DNA of 64,000 nucleotides from Typhlomys cinereus (GCA_023101885.1 JALPQD010000820.1:124001-188000), one strand, 5' to 3'; shown: positions 46,838 through 59,082, counted from the stretch's first letter. Numbers and translations: made by a program. Notes: generated from the sequence alone by a model not told the origin.

Positions 46838-47074
46838 TTGTGATTGGATACTATATTTGCTTGTGGAGGCCCAATGGTGACTTCAGGTGTCATCCTGAAT
46901 TGCTCTACTTCATCATTGCTTTGCTCTGGCCTTTCTCAGGCTCTGTCTTCCAAGATTGGAACTGCAGGCTACTGCCATTTCTACCTGGTGTTTTTAACAT
47001 GGGATCTGGGGAACTGAACTCAGGTCCTTTTGTTTGTGAGGCAAAGGGTTTAATCCCTAAGCCATCTCTCCACT
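46788..47074 (-). mobile_element. Older-subfamily tRNA-headed SINE with (GT)n tail
   Basis: (GT)n at 46791-46833, 'tgtggaggcccaatggtgac', 'gctctgtcttccaagattgg', 'gaactcaggtccttttgttt', 'aagccatctctccac'. Confidence 0.88.
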
Positions 47075-48015
47075 TTCTTTAAACCTAGGCATCATATTCA
47101 ACACTGCCGACTTCCCACTGCACTTATAAAATACAGAATTGTATTACAGTAGCTGCTAAAGACCTCTTTCCAAAAAGATAACATTGCCAAAGCAGCATAG
47201 CAGAATCTAACATTGAGTCTAATCTATGATGAGCCAAGGGCTCCTGCAAGTTCCCACTTCAAATTAATGTTTTATATGTGACCTAATCAATGTCAAGGAT
47301 CATTATGTCTCCCTTAAAAGCTGGCTTATCCTGAGGTTCCCTGTGACTTTACTGAGTGTCCTCAGGATAACTTATCACATAATTTATAACATAACTTGAG
47401 AACCGTGGTGACAGGTGACTAACGGAGTCACACCGTATGCTCCAACGTACTCCTACTTAAGTACTATCCTTTCTACTATTTATGAGGATGGAAAGCCGAG
47501 GCTAATAGTCAGCCGCTGTGAAGTTTCACCAGAGACCACAGTAAGCAAGTGGAGTTGGGTTTACCAGCTTCTAATGTTGTGCTCCACCCTGCTGCTTGGG
47601 TGGAGAGAACTGGCCGATTAGATTTCTTCACCTTTTAGTGGGGCCACACCTCCCTGTACTTCTGAAAGATGCAACTTAAAAAAAAAACCACACACACATT
47701 TCCCACACCTCTTTTCAGGCAGGACTTAGGGGACAAATTAGGATTTGAAAATTAGAGATTTTCAAGATGGAAAACAGGTAGAGGGTGATGTCATGTTTGA
47801 GGGGATTTTACTTGTTTGTTGTTCTGCAGTGGTATTCCAGCAACTTATCTCTAAGCCTGTGTGTTCATATAGTTACAATGCCTAGTTCATTCCTCAGTTA
47901 CCAAGATTCTAGAGGTCACAAGGTCACAGCAAGAGAAGTTTTCTCGTGTATTTCCTGAATTGCAGGTGCAGAAATATGTTCTGGAATTCCTGAGCTCTAG
48001 CAGCCACTCAACGTC
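47075..48015. other. Unique non-coding sequence
   Basis: No recognised repeat or gene. Confidence 0.4.
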
Positions 48016-48017
48016 TC

Positions 48018-48038
48018 TCGTGTGTGTGTGTGTGTGTG

Positions 48039-48080
<42 letters not shown>

Positions 48081-48321
48081 CACATCTGGTATCTTCCTCA
48101 ATCACTATCCAGTTTATTTTTTGAGGCAGGAGATCTGTCTACACCTGGAGATCACTGAATTACTTAAGTTGGCTGGACCATGAGTTCTAGGGGTTTCCGG
48201 TCTCCATGGCCCCAATGCTGGGTTACAGATGCACACTGCCACACCCAGCTGATCTCAACTCTTGTCCCCTTGCTTGCATGCAGGCATTTAATCAAATGAT
48301 CCATCTCCTCACCTGTCCCCA

Positions 48322-48360
<39 letters not shown>
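48018..48360 (-). mobile_element. B4-like SINE between a (GT)n and a poly-T tract
   Basis: (GT)n at 48020-48078, then 'ttgaggcaggagatctgtct', 'gttggctggaccatgagttc', 'gctgggttacagatgcacac', an ID-like antisense head near 48300, then about 35 T's (48326-48360). Confidence 0.65.
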
Positions 48361-48363
<3 letters not shown>

Positions 48364-48633
48364 ATGACAGAAACAACAGCTTGCCTCATATCTTAGTATT
48401 CTTTTCATGTCTGGGACATTCTAGAAAATCCAAGCCTTTTTTTTTTTTTCATACCATGAGACCATTTAATTCTTCAGAAAGCCCTAAATTTCCTGCAAAA
48501 CACCCTTGAAACACCACGAACAATATGTTTCCTATATGTGACTGTGAAAGATATGACACTGATCACATTTTGATCATTATGAAAGACTGTTGTTTGCATT
48601 GGAGAAAGCATAGAAAGCATAAAAGGCCATCCA
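48361..48633. other. Unique non-coding sequence
   Basis: Short AT-rich spacer, nothing recognised. Confidence 0.4.
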
Positions 48634-48880
48634 TGGGCTGGAGAGAAGCCTCAGGGGTTAAAACTTGGGCTTTGGAAGCAAAAGGACCTGAGTTCTGATC
48701 CCAGATCCCATATTAAAACAAACAGAAAAGCTGAATGGAAATGATAGTGGCCTGCAGTTCTGACCCTAAGACAGGGAGCCTGGGAAACCGCAGAGCAAAG
48801 CAATAAGGAGGTGGAGCCATCATGGATAATTCCCACCATCACTATGGAGCCTCCACAGGCATACACATTCAAGTTCCCTC

Positions 48881-48923
<43 letters not shown>

Positions 48924-48945
48924 CACTCATGCGAATACACAGAAA
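48634..48945 (+). mobile_element. Older-subfamily tRNA-headed SINE
   Basis: Sense copy: 'gggctggagagaagcctcag', 'gacctgagttctgatcccag', 'gggaaaccgcagagcaaagc', 'gagcctccacaggcatacac' and a (CA)n segment at 48888-48917. Confidence 0.9.
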
Positions 48946-49766
48946 AAAAGACCATTATATCCATTGGAACCTCTTGTGTAAAATCTCAGAAACTAATGAA
49001 ATACTTCTTATTCTGATTAACAATTCATTAAGAAGTTTAGGTGGATGATTTCAAAACCAAAGCCTTCCCAATTATCCCCTCTAGCTTTATTTCTTGGCAT
49101 GTATCTCCGCATGCCTTAGTAAACACACCCACACACATACTTGAATGGAGAGTTGTTTGAATGACGTGTTTATCTTATTTACCAAGCATAGGAAAAATAA
49201 AGACATTTTATTTTAACGTAAGTATAAATGAACAAGTAATCAAAATTGACTAAGTTACTGAAATAGAAAATATTTTTTTGAAAAATCTTCAACTTAAGGA
49301 ACTGCTCCAAACCTCTATATGATTCTGAAATTTGGAAGTTATTTTTCCTCACAGCCTAGTTTCTATCCAGGTGCATTGATTACTTTCTCGTCAAAGCATG
49401 AAGCAGCCCATATTATCCAGTGTGAATGTCATTGACAAACAAGTTCATGTAAAACGAGAAAGACTGCAGAGATTCTGTTGTTTGCTCTGGGGTTAGTTGT
49501 AGGAAAATGGAAACCGTCCTCAAAGGGATACTTGAAGAGGGTTTAGTCAAAGGCCTATTAATAGTTTAAGTCAGGGTTAAGGGAGCCATCATGAGAGGAG
49601 ACAGAGTAACAGATTAGCAATGGTAAGCCTTTACTGACTAGTTCTGACTGGGCAAGGAAGAGATTGACTGAGAATTGAATATGCTGAGAGCAGCAGCCAG
49701 AAAAGAGAAATGTCCGATTGTAAAGATAGAGAAGGTGGCAGGACAGCCCAGCCCACGAAGGTAATC
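48946..49766. other. Unique non-coding sequence
   Basis: No recognised repeat or supported frame. Confidence 0.4.
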
Positions 49767-49783
49767 AAGAACATGGGTCTCTT

Positions 49784-50081
49784 GGGGCTGGAGAGGTGGC
49801 TCAGGGGTTAGGCCTCTGCCTTGCAGGCGGAAGGTCCTGAGTTCGGATCCTAGACCCACGTATAGACACCAGGCGGAAGCGGGGGCGGCTTGCGTTTCCG
49901 GTCCTGGTAGGGCGGAGCCTGTGAATCCCGGGGCAGAGTAAACAAGGAGGAGGCGGTCCATGGTGGTTCCCGAATTCGTCGGTGGTTCTACACAGTACAC
50001 ACGCACACACACACGCACACACATACACGCACACACATATACACATGCACAATTGAATAAAAAATTAAAAAAAAAAAAAAA
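49784..50081 (+). mobile_element. Young GC-rich tRNA-headed SINE with target duplication
   Basis: Sense copy with head, GC-rich core, CA-rich stretch and A tail. A perfect 15-bp duplication (aagaacatgggtctc) lies at 49767-49781 and 50082-50096. Confidence 0.95.
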
Positions 50082-50224
50082 AAGAACATGGGTCTCCAGA
50101 ATTGTTCTGCAGAGGAAAATGTAGGGATTTTTTGTAGTTAAAAAAAAAAAAAAAAAATCCCCGACAAACTAATCAGGTGTTACTAGGCTTGTTACTTAAA
50201 TATTCTGTGATTCAACTTTAAACT

Positions 50225-50412
50225 TTTAAAAATGTATTCTATTGATTTATTAGGGAGAAGGAGAAACAGCAGGTCCACACAAGCCACATGGCACATATAC
50301 AGGTGAGAGGACAATTTTCAGGAGCTGGTTCTTTCCTTCCACCATGTGGACTCTGGCATTTGAACTTGGGTCATGCAGGTGAATTTACCCACTGAGTCAT
50401 CTTTCCAGCCCT
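50225..50412 (-). mobile_element. B3-like SINE
   Basis: 'ttcaggagctggttctttcc', 'accatgtggactctggcatt', 'gaacttgggtcatgcaggtg', 'tgagtcatctttccagccct': the antisense B3/ID arrangement. Confidence 0.75.
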
Positions 50413-51627
50413 CAGCTTGAAATTAGGAGCAATGCTGCCAATGATAGCATAGTTAACAAAGAAAATAGGGGAATAGGAGAATACAGGGATTTGGAAAACA
50501 TAACACACAATAAAGTCCCAGTTATTTTAATCATGACTTTGATGATTTTATTATTATCATCTTCCAAGATACCAGTTAACTGAAAATGAATATTCAAATA
50601 AGCCATGTTATGACCAAAGATAGGATTGTTCCACCCAACATGTGTAGCTTAGCTAATGCTGGGTTTCAATACACGCCAAGGATTCACAGAACCAAGCACA
50701 GTGAAGAAGTTTTTAAAGCAGAGAAAGAATATTACAGTCTTAAAGACACTTTGAAAAAGAACGCTTCTCAGATATGCTTTCTGTAAAACTTGGAGAGATC
50801 ATCATTTCCCAGGCATTTTATTACTTTCAGTGTGACTAACCTAACTCCACTGCCTCACATACCCGTGACAGATGTCACAGAGTGCAGAGGTGATAAAAGC
50901 GCAGAGGCCACTAGACTCATCCTCCATCTAATAGTCTAGGAATCCACTCCCAATTGTCTGAAGGTGACGTATAGGGTTAATCACTATCTTTTCGCTTTTC
51001 ACTATCACTGGACATCCAAAGCATGGACAACATACTAAGATCAATTGAACACACCTGGGCCTCAGACTTTTTAAATCCCAGTAAATTAGAGAAAGTCCGG
51101 CAAAGGGCAATGCACCTAGTTAAATGCTTTCTAAACAAGTGAAAAGACTTATCAAAGGGGCAGAGTAAACCCTCCAGATACTAGCAAGTTTCAGTGCTAA
51201 AGAGAGATCCATTAAGAGCACTGTGACCTTGGAGACAGTAACCACAGCCTGTGAATCAAAGTTCCATGGACAAGTTTGGCTGTTTAGCATTCAGAGCTGA
51301 CTAATAATGAAAATAGGACATTCCAAAGTACCAAGTTCAATTGAACCTGGATGAACCTCTCTTTGGGGGTGTTGCCAAATAAAATAGATCCCGGTGGAGG
51401 AGGCTGGGTAAGTTACATGGTCATTAGTTCCACTCCAGGTGTCTGTTTTCACAGCTCTAGTCTTTATGGATGATGCTCAGTGGCATACCTCAGTTTTCAG
51501 AGGGCAGCTGGGGAGGAAAGCTGTGCTGATCCACTTGGGAATCTTCAGATGGGTATAGAATTGGCCAAGTCCCAGAGAATCCATTTGCCAGCTTTATTTT
51601 ATAACGTGTCAGCCAGAACTCCTTTGG

Positions 51628-51629
<2 letters not shown>
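50413..51629. other. Unique non-coding sequence
   Basis: About 1.2 kb without a named repeat. Frames are below 70 codons. Confidence 0.4.

Positions 51630-51664
<35 letters not shown>
51630..51664. repeat. (TA)n microsatellite
   Basis: About 17 TA units. Confidence 0.95.
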
Positions 51665-51669
<5 letters not shown>

Positions 51670-53419
51670 GCCTTAAGAAGTAAAGTCCACAGTTCTGTAA
51701 ATTATTGATGATTCTGCCAAAAAAGCATTTCATTCTCGGATCAAATTTGGATTAAATGTAGTAAAGCCAGGGAATTAATTTTTTTAAATGATAAAAAAGT
51801 TCTGTTGCCATGCTCTCAAAGAATAAATCCCCACTTTTAAAAGTCTATTCCATGTAACCCAGGGAAGTTGAGACTCAATCAATCATTAGTAAGGCTTCTG
51901 TCAAACCTCGCTAATATATTCTCTACCTTCTAGAAATACAATACATCCAAAGTGCTGAGGTGTAAAAGCTGGCCAAATTTCAGTTCTCAGATGAGATGAA
52001 CCCCTATTTGAAGCATCATTTTCTTATCAGCATTTGATTGAGCCATTTCTTCAATGTGTCACCCATATCCATCACTGGTTGCTTAAATTAAAAGTCTTCA
52101 CCTGATACTCTAGGTCTTTGTAGTGCGGGAGAGAAGGCAGAGTGAAATGGCCACAAGAAAAGCAAGGATCACATTTCCCAGTTTGTCATAAAATAACCTG
52201 GCAGCAAAATGGGATTTAGATATAGCCATATGGGATAGTGAAATATGTTTTAAACCCTAGCAACTGAGTTCTGCAGTGCTGTCTGTCACTTTTTTAAAGG
52301 GGGGGGAGAGGATGGATCCCCCCCTATAGGACCTATGCTCCTATTCCATTTTCTGTGTGTCTTTAACTCTTTGTGGGATGCTTGAAATGTAAGAGGGATC
52401 AATAAGTAGTGGGTTGAATACTGTGTCAATTCCTAAGTACCCAACATGTGAATTATCTCAGTTGTGGTGGTTCAGCCTGGTGGACACTGACACAGTATAG
52501 TGTCCACTGAACCTGTGTTCTCTTAGTGGGATCACACTCAAGCAGCTTGACATCATTATATAAAAAGAACAATGACTTTTGGAATGGGGGGAGGGGAAAC
52601 AGGTCTAAAGAATGCTGTCAAACATTTACTAACCACACTACAGAAATCTGTGAGCGTCCACATCTTCATGTTCACATGTCAAACACAAGGACATGGACTT
52701 TGGAATTAGGTTTCCTGGTTAAAAACACAAATTCAGATTCATTACAAAATCGACCTTGGGAAATGCTTCACTGCCTGTGGGCCTTGAGTTCTTCTGTCAA
52801 ATAGAGATGCTGGGAGCTGGGGATGGCTCAGAGGTCAAAGTGCTTGCTGTGCAGTTTTCCGCCTAGTGGTGCACATAATAAGGAAGCAGCCTATCACTTA
52901 AGGGCTTTGGAGAATATTCTATATCCAAACTGTAGCATGTCCTCTGGTGAGTGTTCATAGGTTAGTGCATCCTCTATCTTTCCAGTCGCTAATTAAAAAA
53001 TCCAAAATTACCTTCTTCCTAACCAGTTTCAGGAGCTCATGCTTCCTCCATATCATTCTCCAGCTTTGAGCTTCTGCTCTGTCCCTGAATTTGGGACCCT
53101 GGTTCAGATTTACCTCATGCTTTCTGTAGACTTAAGGTATCGGCTTCCTAACTAGCATTTCACCATGAAATCCCTCCATTTCACCTTTCACACCAAGGCA
53201 AGGCCAGGCTTCACAAACCACTCCTCAGATGTTACACTGACTCAGCTGTGTCCACAGGGACCTGAGAGGCTGCAGTCAAGGGGACATGCTTCATATTATG
53301 TGTACCTTTATCTCTCTCTAGCACTCGATTTCTGATAAGGATGGACGAGATAATATGAATATTTGCTTTAGAGCCTATTTATGATAGGGTTGATGCTCTG
53401 TGATTTTATATTTAAAATA
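51665..53419. other. Unique sequence with a short ID-like piece
   Basis: The only repeat I see is an ID-like head at about 52812-52870 ('ggagctggggatggctcaga'). The 92-codon frame at 52526-52804 is unsupported. Confidence 0.4.
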
Positions 53420-53535
53420 ATTTTGCATGTGCATGCACACATACGTGTGTGTGTGTGTGTACACAAGAAAGCACTGAAGAGTGTGTGCCTGTGGAGGCCC
53501 AAGAGTGACAAAATCATCCTGAATTGCTTTAACGC
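53420..53535 (-). mobile_element. Older-subfamily SINE, tail half
   Basis: GT-rich tail, 'gcctgtggaggcccaagagt', 'aatcatcctgaattgcttta', then unrelated sequence; the core and tRNA-like head are missing. Confidence 0.75.
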
Positions 53536-53721
53536 CTTAAAATACTTTTTATTCCCTCCAGATTCCCACATTTGCCCAGCACACCACCTCTTGCAAATGT
53601 GGGGTCTGCTGCAGGCCACTTTCTCTCAGGCCAAGAAGTGAAACCAGACATCTCCCGCCATTGTTATCTGTGGGGCTCCTCTTTCACTGGTTGTCGCTTT
53701 AATCTTTTATGTCTGCTCCAG

Positions 53722-53879
53722 ATCCTGGCTCTACAGTTTATTACGACCTACTGGACTGGCAACAGAATTTCAGACTCCATGAAGGGACTTTGGTCTGGCA
53801 TTCTCACAAGGCTGTCCTTGAAGGAACTCTTGGACTCCAACAGAAATTACTGAAGCCATGGGTACATTTTGATGTGCAG
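53722..53879 (+). CDS. Candidate internal coding exon of an unidentified gene
   Basis: A 158-bp open segment framed by good splice signals. On the left is a pyrimidine-rich stretch with a possible branch site (ctttaat) and an acceptor 'ctgctccag' ending at 53721. On the right is a consensus donor 'gtgcag|gtgagt' at 53880. One base carried over from a previous exon plus 158 gives exactly 53 codons, ending in phase 0. The frame reads DPGSTVYYDLLDWQQ near the start and ends VHFDVQ, with ordinary protein composition rich in Leu, His, Gln and Trp. I do not recognise the protein. No partner exon is visible in the window, which fits long mammalian introns. The other two frames look less coding-like, and the one I checked has a stop. 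A chance ORF with lucky splice sites remains possible. Confidence 0.4.
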
Positions 53880-53885
53880 GTGAGT

Positions 53886-54156
53886 ACCCTCAGGTAGGTA
53901 TTTGCATTCACTACTTTTCTGACACTAAGACCACAACGTATCACAGAAATAGCTTAAGGGAGATGTTGTGTGAATTACCTTTCCTAGGAAGGCACACAAA
54001 ATCATCTTCCCAGCCCAGATAGGAGTTTCATGGGAGACCAAATTGATGACAAACCAACCATTTTACTGAGCTTGCTTACAGGAACCGATGAGGGACAGTG
54101 ATGAGTCACAGGCAACTCCCCAAAGGATGATTGACAGCTTCCCAGGGTACCTAGAT

Positions 54157-54160
<4 letters not shown>
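53886..54160. other. Unique non-coding sequence
   Basis: Would be intron if the segment at 53722-53879 is an exon. Nothing else recognised. Confidence 0.35.
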
Positions 54161-54203
<43 letters not shown>

Positions 54204-54205
54204 CC
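54161..54205. repeat. (TC)n microsatellite
   Basis: About 20 TC units with one TTTC break. Confidence 0.95.
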
Positions 54206-56506
54206 CCCACCCTCGACTGCACTAGGATCTTCTAACTAAACTCCTTGGCTGTTCAGAAGTATTTTTGAGGCTTCTTCACTGCTTGGCGGTCTCCTTCAGA
54301 CTGCCTCCAACTGCTGAGCGGTCCCCTACTATCTGCTCTGCAGACAGAAGAGGCTCCTCCCCTAGCCAATATTTTTATCCTGGAGGGAGCCCCTCCCCCC
54401 TCCCAAGCTCATCAGTTTCAGGAACGTCCAGGAGCCCCAGGAATTATTTATGCACTGAGATTGGGGCAAATGTCAAGATGACTGGCCAGCTCAGTGCCAC
54501 ACAGCAGGAGGAAAGACTTCCTTTGGCTCGTGGATTTAATGAATATCAGCATATGGGTGAGAGGAAGGCGTAGTGGAACCACTCAGTTCACAGCTGGAGC
54601 TAACCATATCATGGGGGACCAGGAAGCAGAGAGTACAGCAAGAACTAGGGATCAGCAATAAACTTCAAGGATCTACCTCTAATGATCTATTTAAGCAACT
54701 AGGCCCACATCCAGAAGGTTCCACAACTTATCACAATGATGTTTCTAATTGGAGAACTTATGTTCAGAACATGAGCCCGGGGGGACATTTCAAAATCATG
54801 CCATGGACAGTACTGTGCTCTGGTTCCTTCCAATGAGGAAACTGAGGCTTGGGATAGTTAAATACCTTGTTGAAATGTGCACAGATTCAGAGCTGCAACC
54901 CAAGTTCTTTCTCATTAGTCGGGTCTTATTTTCTAAGTATATGTTTCTTGGTTTTATTGTGAGTCAGGTCACTTTGTTCAATGTGATTGTGTGTTATAAG
55001 AAATGTATCTTAATAAGCATAGAGCTGAAAATTATTTTTCTTCACCACTCCCTCCAACTTGAAACCTTCCAGAATGCGGTGAACTCTCTGGCTTTCCACA
55101 AATCAGCAGAAATGACCTTGTACTGTGAACACAGGAGACATACAGAAAGAGAAAACCTTATGAACCAGCAGATAAATTTGGCTTGGTGGCCTTGAGCAAG
55201 GTATTAACTCCCTGGAAGCATTTTCTGGTGTGCAAAATGAAAATAGTGCTATTTCACTGGACGGAAAGAGTGAAGAAACCTATTTTAACAGGGAGGTAAA
55301 TCAGTAAGTCATGACTTGCCCTATTATCTGCCCTCCAAATTACGATCTCTTTCAGTAGCCAAAAAAGAAATATTTTACAGTCAACAACAATTCTGAATAT
55401 ATAATTCTTTCCAGTATATTCTTCAAAGAAATCTGAAGTCAGCTTTGTTTGGGGTTTCATGCCATCATGCAAAATGGCCTCCACCAGGAAGAGTTTTGAT
55501 CATGGCAAAGACCCGATCTAGTTCATTTTTTATAAATTTGTCATTCACAGAAGCCACAGAAGCTGAGACCTTGAACAGAAGCCTAGTTTGTACAACCAAG
55601 TGGTGATTTCCTGCCACAGGAACAAGGCGGCCCTAACCTCTCAGCATTCTTCAGCCTCACATGCAGAAGAAAATGAAGTCCGAAGAACAAGTTGTGCAAG
55701 TGAGAAGCTCAAGCGGGTTTGCAATTTCCTTCAGGAATTTCTGTCACAGCAGCACAGAGCTGCCCTAGTGACCTTAGCAGTATCTGTGGCAAAGCACTTC
55801 CCAGTGTTTGCTGGCTGGTCGTCACTGTCTGTTCATCATAAAACAGGTGTTTGATGGGTGTTTCCTAGCCAAGTACAGTGAGAAGGACCCTTGGCCAAGC
55901 TCTCAGTGTGCATCTGGCACTCTGGTGGGTGTCTTCAAGGCCTGAGTGTTGTCCTTGCTGCTGGTGGGAAGAGAGACAGCCAGGACAGGAAGTGCTTAGG
56001 AAGCAGCCTAGGAGGCAGTGTCATCACCTGAGGTAAATGGGCTGGGCACACTCGCCTTATCTACAGGTTAGCTGCTTTGAGAAAACTGGCTTGAAATTCA
56101 GTTCCAGCAAAGGTTTTGCAGTTTATGCTCCTTTTTCTTTGCTCTCCTCCTAAGATTCATTCTAGCTCCCTTTTTTCTGGTACTTTTTTTTTTTTTCAAG
56201 CTCCAGACTTTTACTTTACCTTGATCGGCTTCTGCCAACAGTCTCCATTGGTGGCCTCTCAGCCACTACTTCAGTTCAGGACTCTTGGGAATTCTGGAAT
56301 CTTAGATGTAGCATATTTCTGAAATTTTCACTGGCTTGAGACAGAACTTCAAATGTCAGTCACAAAATAAATTGACCAATTTATCCAATTTTCTTTCTTT
56401 TCTTGACATAGAAAAATAAAACTATGAACCACAATCGGGCAAAGTTTTTCAACATCTATTTATTTATTTATTGTGTATCTGTGTGTGTGTGTCTGTATAT
56501 ATATCT
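54206..56506. other. Unique non-coding sequence, C-rich at first
   Basis: About 2.3 kb. Frames at 54265-54573 (102 codons), 54749-55195 (148 codons) and 55588-55854 lack domains and paired splice sites. The 148-codon one is the longest non-repeat frame on the plus strand, but its composition suggests chance. Confidence 0.4.
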
Positions 56507-57389
56507 GTGTCATAGTCAGGTACAGGTGTCAACTCGACAGTTGAAGATTTGAACTCTGGGCACATTTGTGGAGAATTTGTAGTTGAGTTAAGCCCAGAGC
56601 GAACCTGCAGGGGATTGTCTAGTGGATAGGTCTCTAGGCACAGGTGTTAACTTAACAGGTGAGGGGTTGAGCTCTGGGCACATTTGTGGAGAATTAGTGG
56701 TTGGGTTAAGCCCAAAATGAACCTGAAGGTGATTGTCTGGCTGATGGAGAAGGTCCATGTGAGTGGGATTAAGCCCTGGAATAAAACACACAGAGCTGGT
56801 TGAAAGAGTTGGCATCCTTTTGTATACTCGGCCAGACATGCTGGTCAGGCAAGTAAGGATCGTCTATCTCTCAGCCATTACGTAGAGATGGTGTGGCCAG
56901 TTCCTTCAGACCTGGTGTTAGTGCATGCTTTCCCGTCAAGCGGGATAACAGACTATAACCAAACTATCAGTAAGAAAATAAATCCCTTGTTCCCTTAAGA
57001 CATTTGATGGTCATTTATCAGCAACCATGCAGGCTGACTGCAACAATGGGAAGGCCCAGCCTATGTTGGGTGGGACTAGTTCCTGGGCAGGTGAATAAAA
57101 TGGAGAGAGCTGTTTAAGAAAGGGGGCATCTTTGTGTATACTTGGCCAGATATGCTTACTCTGGCAAGTAAGGATAGTTCTTCTCTCAGCCATTATATGG
57201 ATGATATGTGGCCAGTTCCTTTGGCCTTTGGTGATAGTTCGTGCTTTCCTACCAAGCTGAACTAAGAACTGTAACCAGACTATTATAATAGAATAAGCCC
57301 CTTATTCCCATAAGCAGTTTTGTCTAATTGTTGCCGATTTTGTCTAACAAGTTGCTGATTGTATCAGCAACATGAAGGTGAACTGCAAC

Positions 57390-57390
<1 letters not shown>
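56507..57390 (+). mobile_element. LTR-like rodent repeat, internally duplicated
   Basis: The 5' part holds two tandem units of about 118 bp (56521-56638 and 56639-56755; both contain 'ctgggcacatttgtggagaa' and 'ggttaagccca'-like sequence). The 3' part also occurs twice, at about 56756-57045 and 57046-57390 (shared 'gtatact.ggccaga.atgct', 'ggcaagtaaggat', 'gtggccagttcctt', AATAA-containing end, 'atcagcaac..gc'). The family is the same as at 15.9, 25.8, 41.6 and 45.5 kb. No coding part. Confidence 0.75.
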
Positions 57391-57466
<76 letters not shown>

Positions 57467-57472
57467 CTGTCT
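57391..57472. repeat. (GT)n microsatellite
   Basis: About 38 GT units with two TTTG/TCTG breaks. Confidence 0.97.
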
Positions 57473-57474
57473 AT

Positions 57475-57600
57475 AAGTCAGAGTCAGCTTTTTACAGTTT
57501 ATTCTTTCCTTCCACCATGTGAGCTTTGGGGATCAAACTTAGCTTATGTGGCTTGGAAGAAACCACCTTTATCCACTGAGGTATCTGGCCAGTCCCTTAA
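57475..57600 (-). mobile_element. B3-like SINE fragment
   Basis: 'tttattctttccttccacca', 'gagctttggggatcaaactt', 'actgaggtatctggccagtc' resemble the copy at 50.2 kb. The preceding GT run may be part of it. Confidence 0.6.
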
Positions 57601-58039
57601 TTTTTTTTAACAAACATAAGTTCCATAATCAAACTGGAGATCTCACTTATGGTTAAAGGAAATATGAATTCTCAGAAATTCTCTGACTTTGCCAAAACAC
57701 CCAAAACTGCTTAAGTTAGCATCATTTTCCTTTATTTTAAAATAAGCTTGTCTGATGTATAATTTGTGTGATAATGTCTTCCTTTTCCAGGGCTTAAGAT
57801 AATGTTAGGAAATATCTGCTTTCCTTTCTTAAAGAGTATGATATTCAGGAAAAAATGAATATGTGTTTTTAGCCATTGGACAATAGTAGCATGGGATCAA
57901 AAGAAGAGAAACAAGCAAGGTGAATTCTATTTATGAGGATACAATGTGTTCTGTAGAATGTATAGATCAGGTAGGGAAAAATTCTACAGATCCACACTTG
58001 GGAGGCAAAAGTGGATAGAGTTTGAAGGACAACATATAT
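57601..58039. other. Unique non-coding sequence
   Basis: Nothing recognised. Confidence 0.4.
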
Positions 58040-58235
58040 GAGTGGAGGAAGAGGCAGGGAGAGAGAAAAAAGAGGAAAAACAGAAAAGAGAGAATGGAGA
58101 AAGAAAAAAAAGAGAGAAGAAAGAAAAAGAAGAGAAAAACAAAAGAAAGAGGAAACAAAAAAGAGAGACTAAAGAGAGAGAAGAAAGAGAAGAGAAAGAA
58201 GAGAAGAAAAAAGAAACAGAGGAAAGAGAAAAGGA

Positions 58236-58294
<59 letters not shown>
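58040..58294. repeat. Purine tract with (GA)n core
   Basis: About 250 bp of A/G on the plus strand ending in some 27 GA units (58240-58294). The 115- and 135-codon Lys/Glu/Arg frames and their Ser/Leu/Phe antisense frames are compositional artefacts. Confidence 0.97.
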
Positions 58295-58297
<3 letters not shown>

Positions 58298-58309
58298 CGC
58301 ACACACACA

Positions 58310-58790
58310 CAAAAAGACCTAAACCAGGGAACAGTCATTGGAAATCAACAGACCAGAAGGTTCGACTGAAAGTACAAGGACTTTACGGCAGAGCATCCAG
58401 CCACATCCTCAGCAGATCATCCCCTCAGTGGGAGCTAAAGCAGCATTGAATATAAGGATTCTCTGATGATACCTTCACAAAGTTATAAACACCAAAACGA
58501 TTTAATTTGTGTCAATTAATATCATGCCAGGTCAAAGCCCAAGGCTACATAAAGAAAATAAAACTGGATACCTAATAATGCAAAATCAAAACTCCAGGCA
58601 GCCAACATAAAATTTACAGGGATTCTAGGGAATGGAACAAAAGTAGCCACATACAATAGAAAAAAATAAGAGATAAAAAGAGCAGAGGGCATCATCTGTG
58701 AAGTGGTGCAGATGATGAGCCTAGCAGACAAGAATGTTATGTTCCATAGAGTCCAAGAGCAGGGAAAATGTAAGTAGAAATAGAGGTAAC
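58310..58790. other. Unique non-coding sequence
   Basis: No repeat or gene recognised. Confidence 0.4.
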
Positions 58791-58792
58791 TA

Positions 58793-58892
58793 TTCTTCTG
58801 GAGGTAGCTTCATAAGACACTTGCCCAGCACAGCAGGGGTCACTGGTTCAAACCCCAGAGCTGCCAGACAAAACAGAAATAATACTTTAAAA
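58793..58892 (+). mobile_element. ID-like SINE
   Basis: 'ggaggtagcttcataagaca', 'cttgcccagcacagcagggg', a B-box 'ggttcaaacccc' and an A-rich end. Confidence 0.7.
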
Positions 58893-59082
58893 ATGTTTTG
58901 TGATAATGAAAAAATGCACCATCTACAAATAAGGTTCATTGTAGAAATAGAAATTCAGTAACTGAAATAGAAGTTATATGGATCTGAGTAAGGAAAATTA
59001 TCTGAAGATTGAGCAAGTATAACTGTCCCAAGGGAAACAAAAGAAGAGGCCTGACAGAGAGGTGCTGGCAACAGACAGAAAA
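58893..59082. other. Unique spacer
   Basis: Short AT-rich sequence between two SINEs. Confidence 0.4.

Noticed and set aside
46792..47082. Cys-Val-rich frame starting in (GT)n, and similar frames at 8708, 14106, 35805, 40840, 47887, 48651, 57359 and 59796
   Set aside because: GT/CA microsatellites encode Cys-Val or His-Thr by default. Most of these also lie inside SINEs or next to repeats.
54749..55195. 148-codon plus-strand frame
   Set aside because: No domain and no flanking acceptor or donor that preserves the frame; likely random.
57967..58449. Long Lys/Glu/Arg and Ser/Leu/Phe frames
   Set aside because: Products of the GA-rich purine tract.
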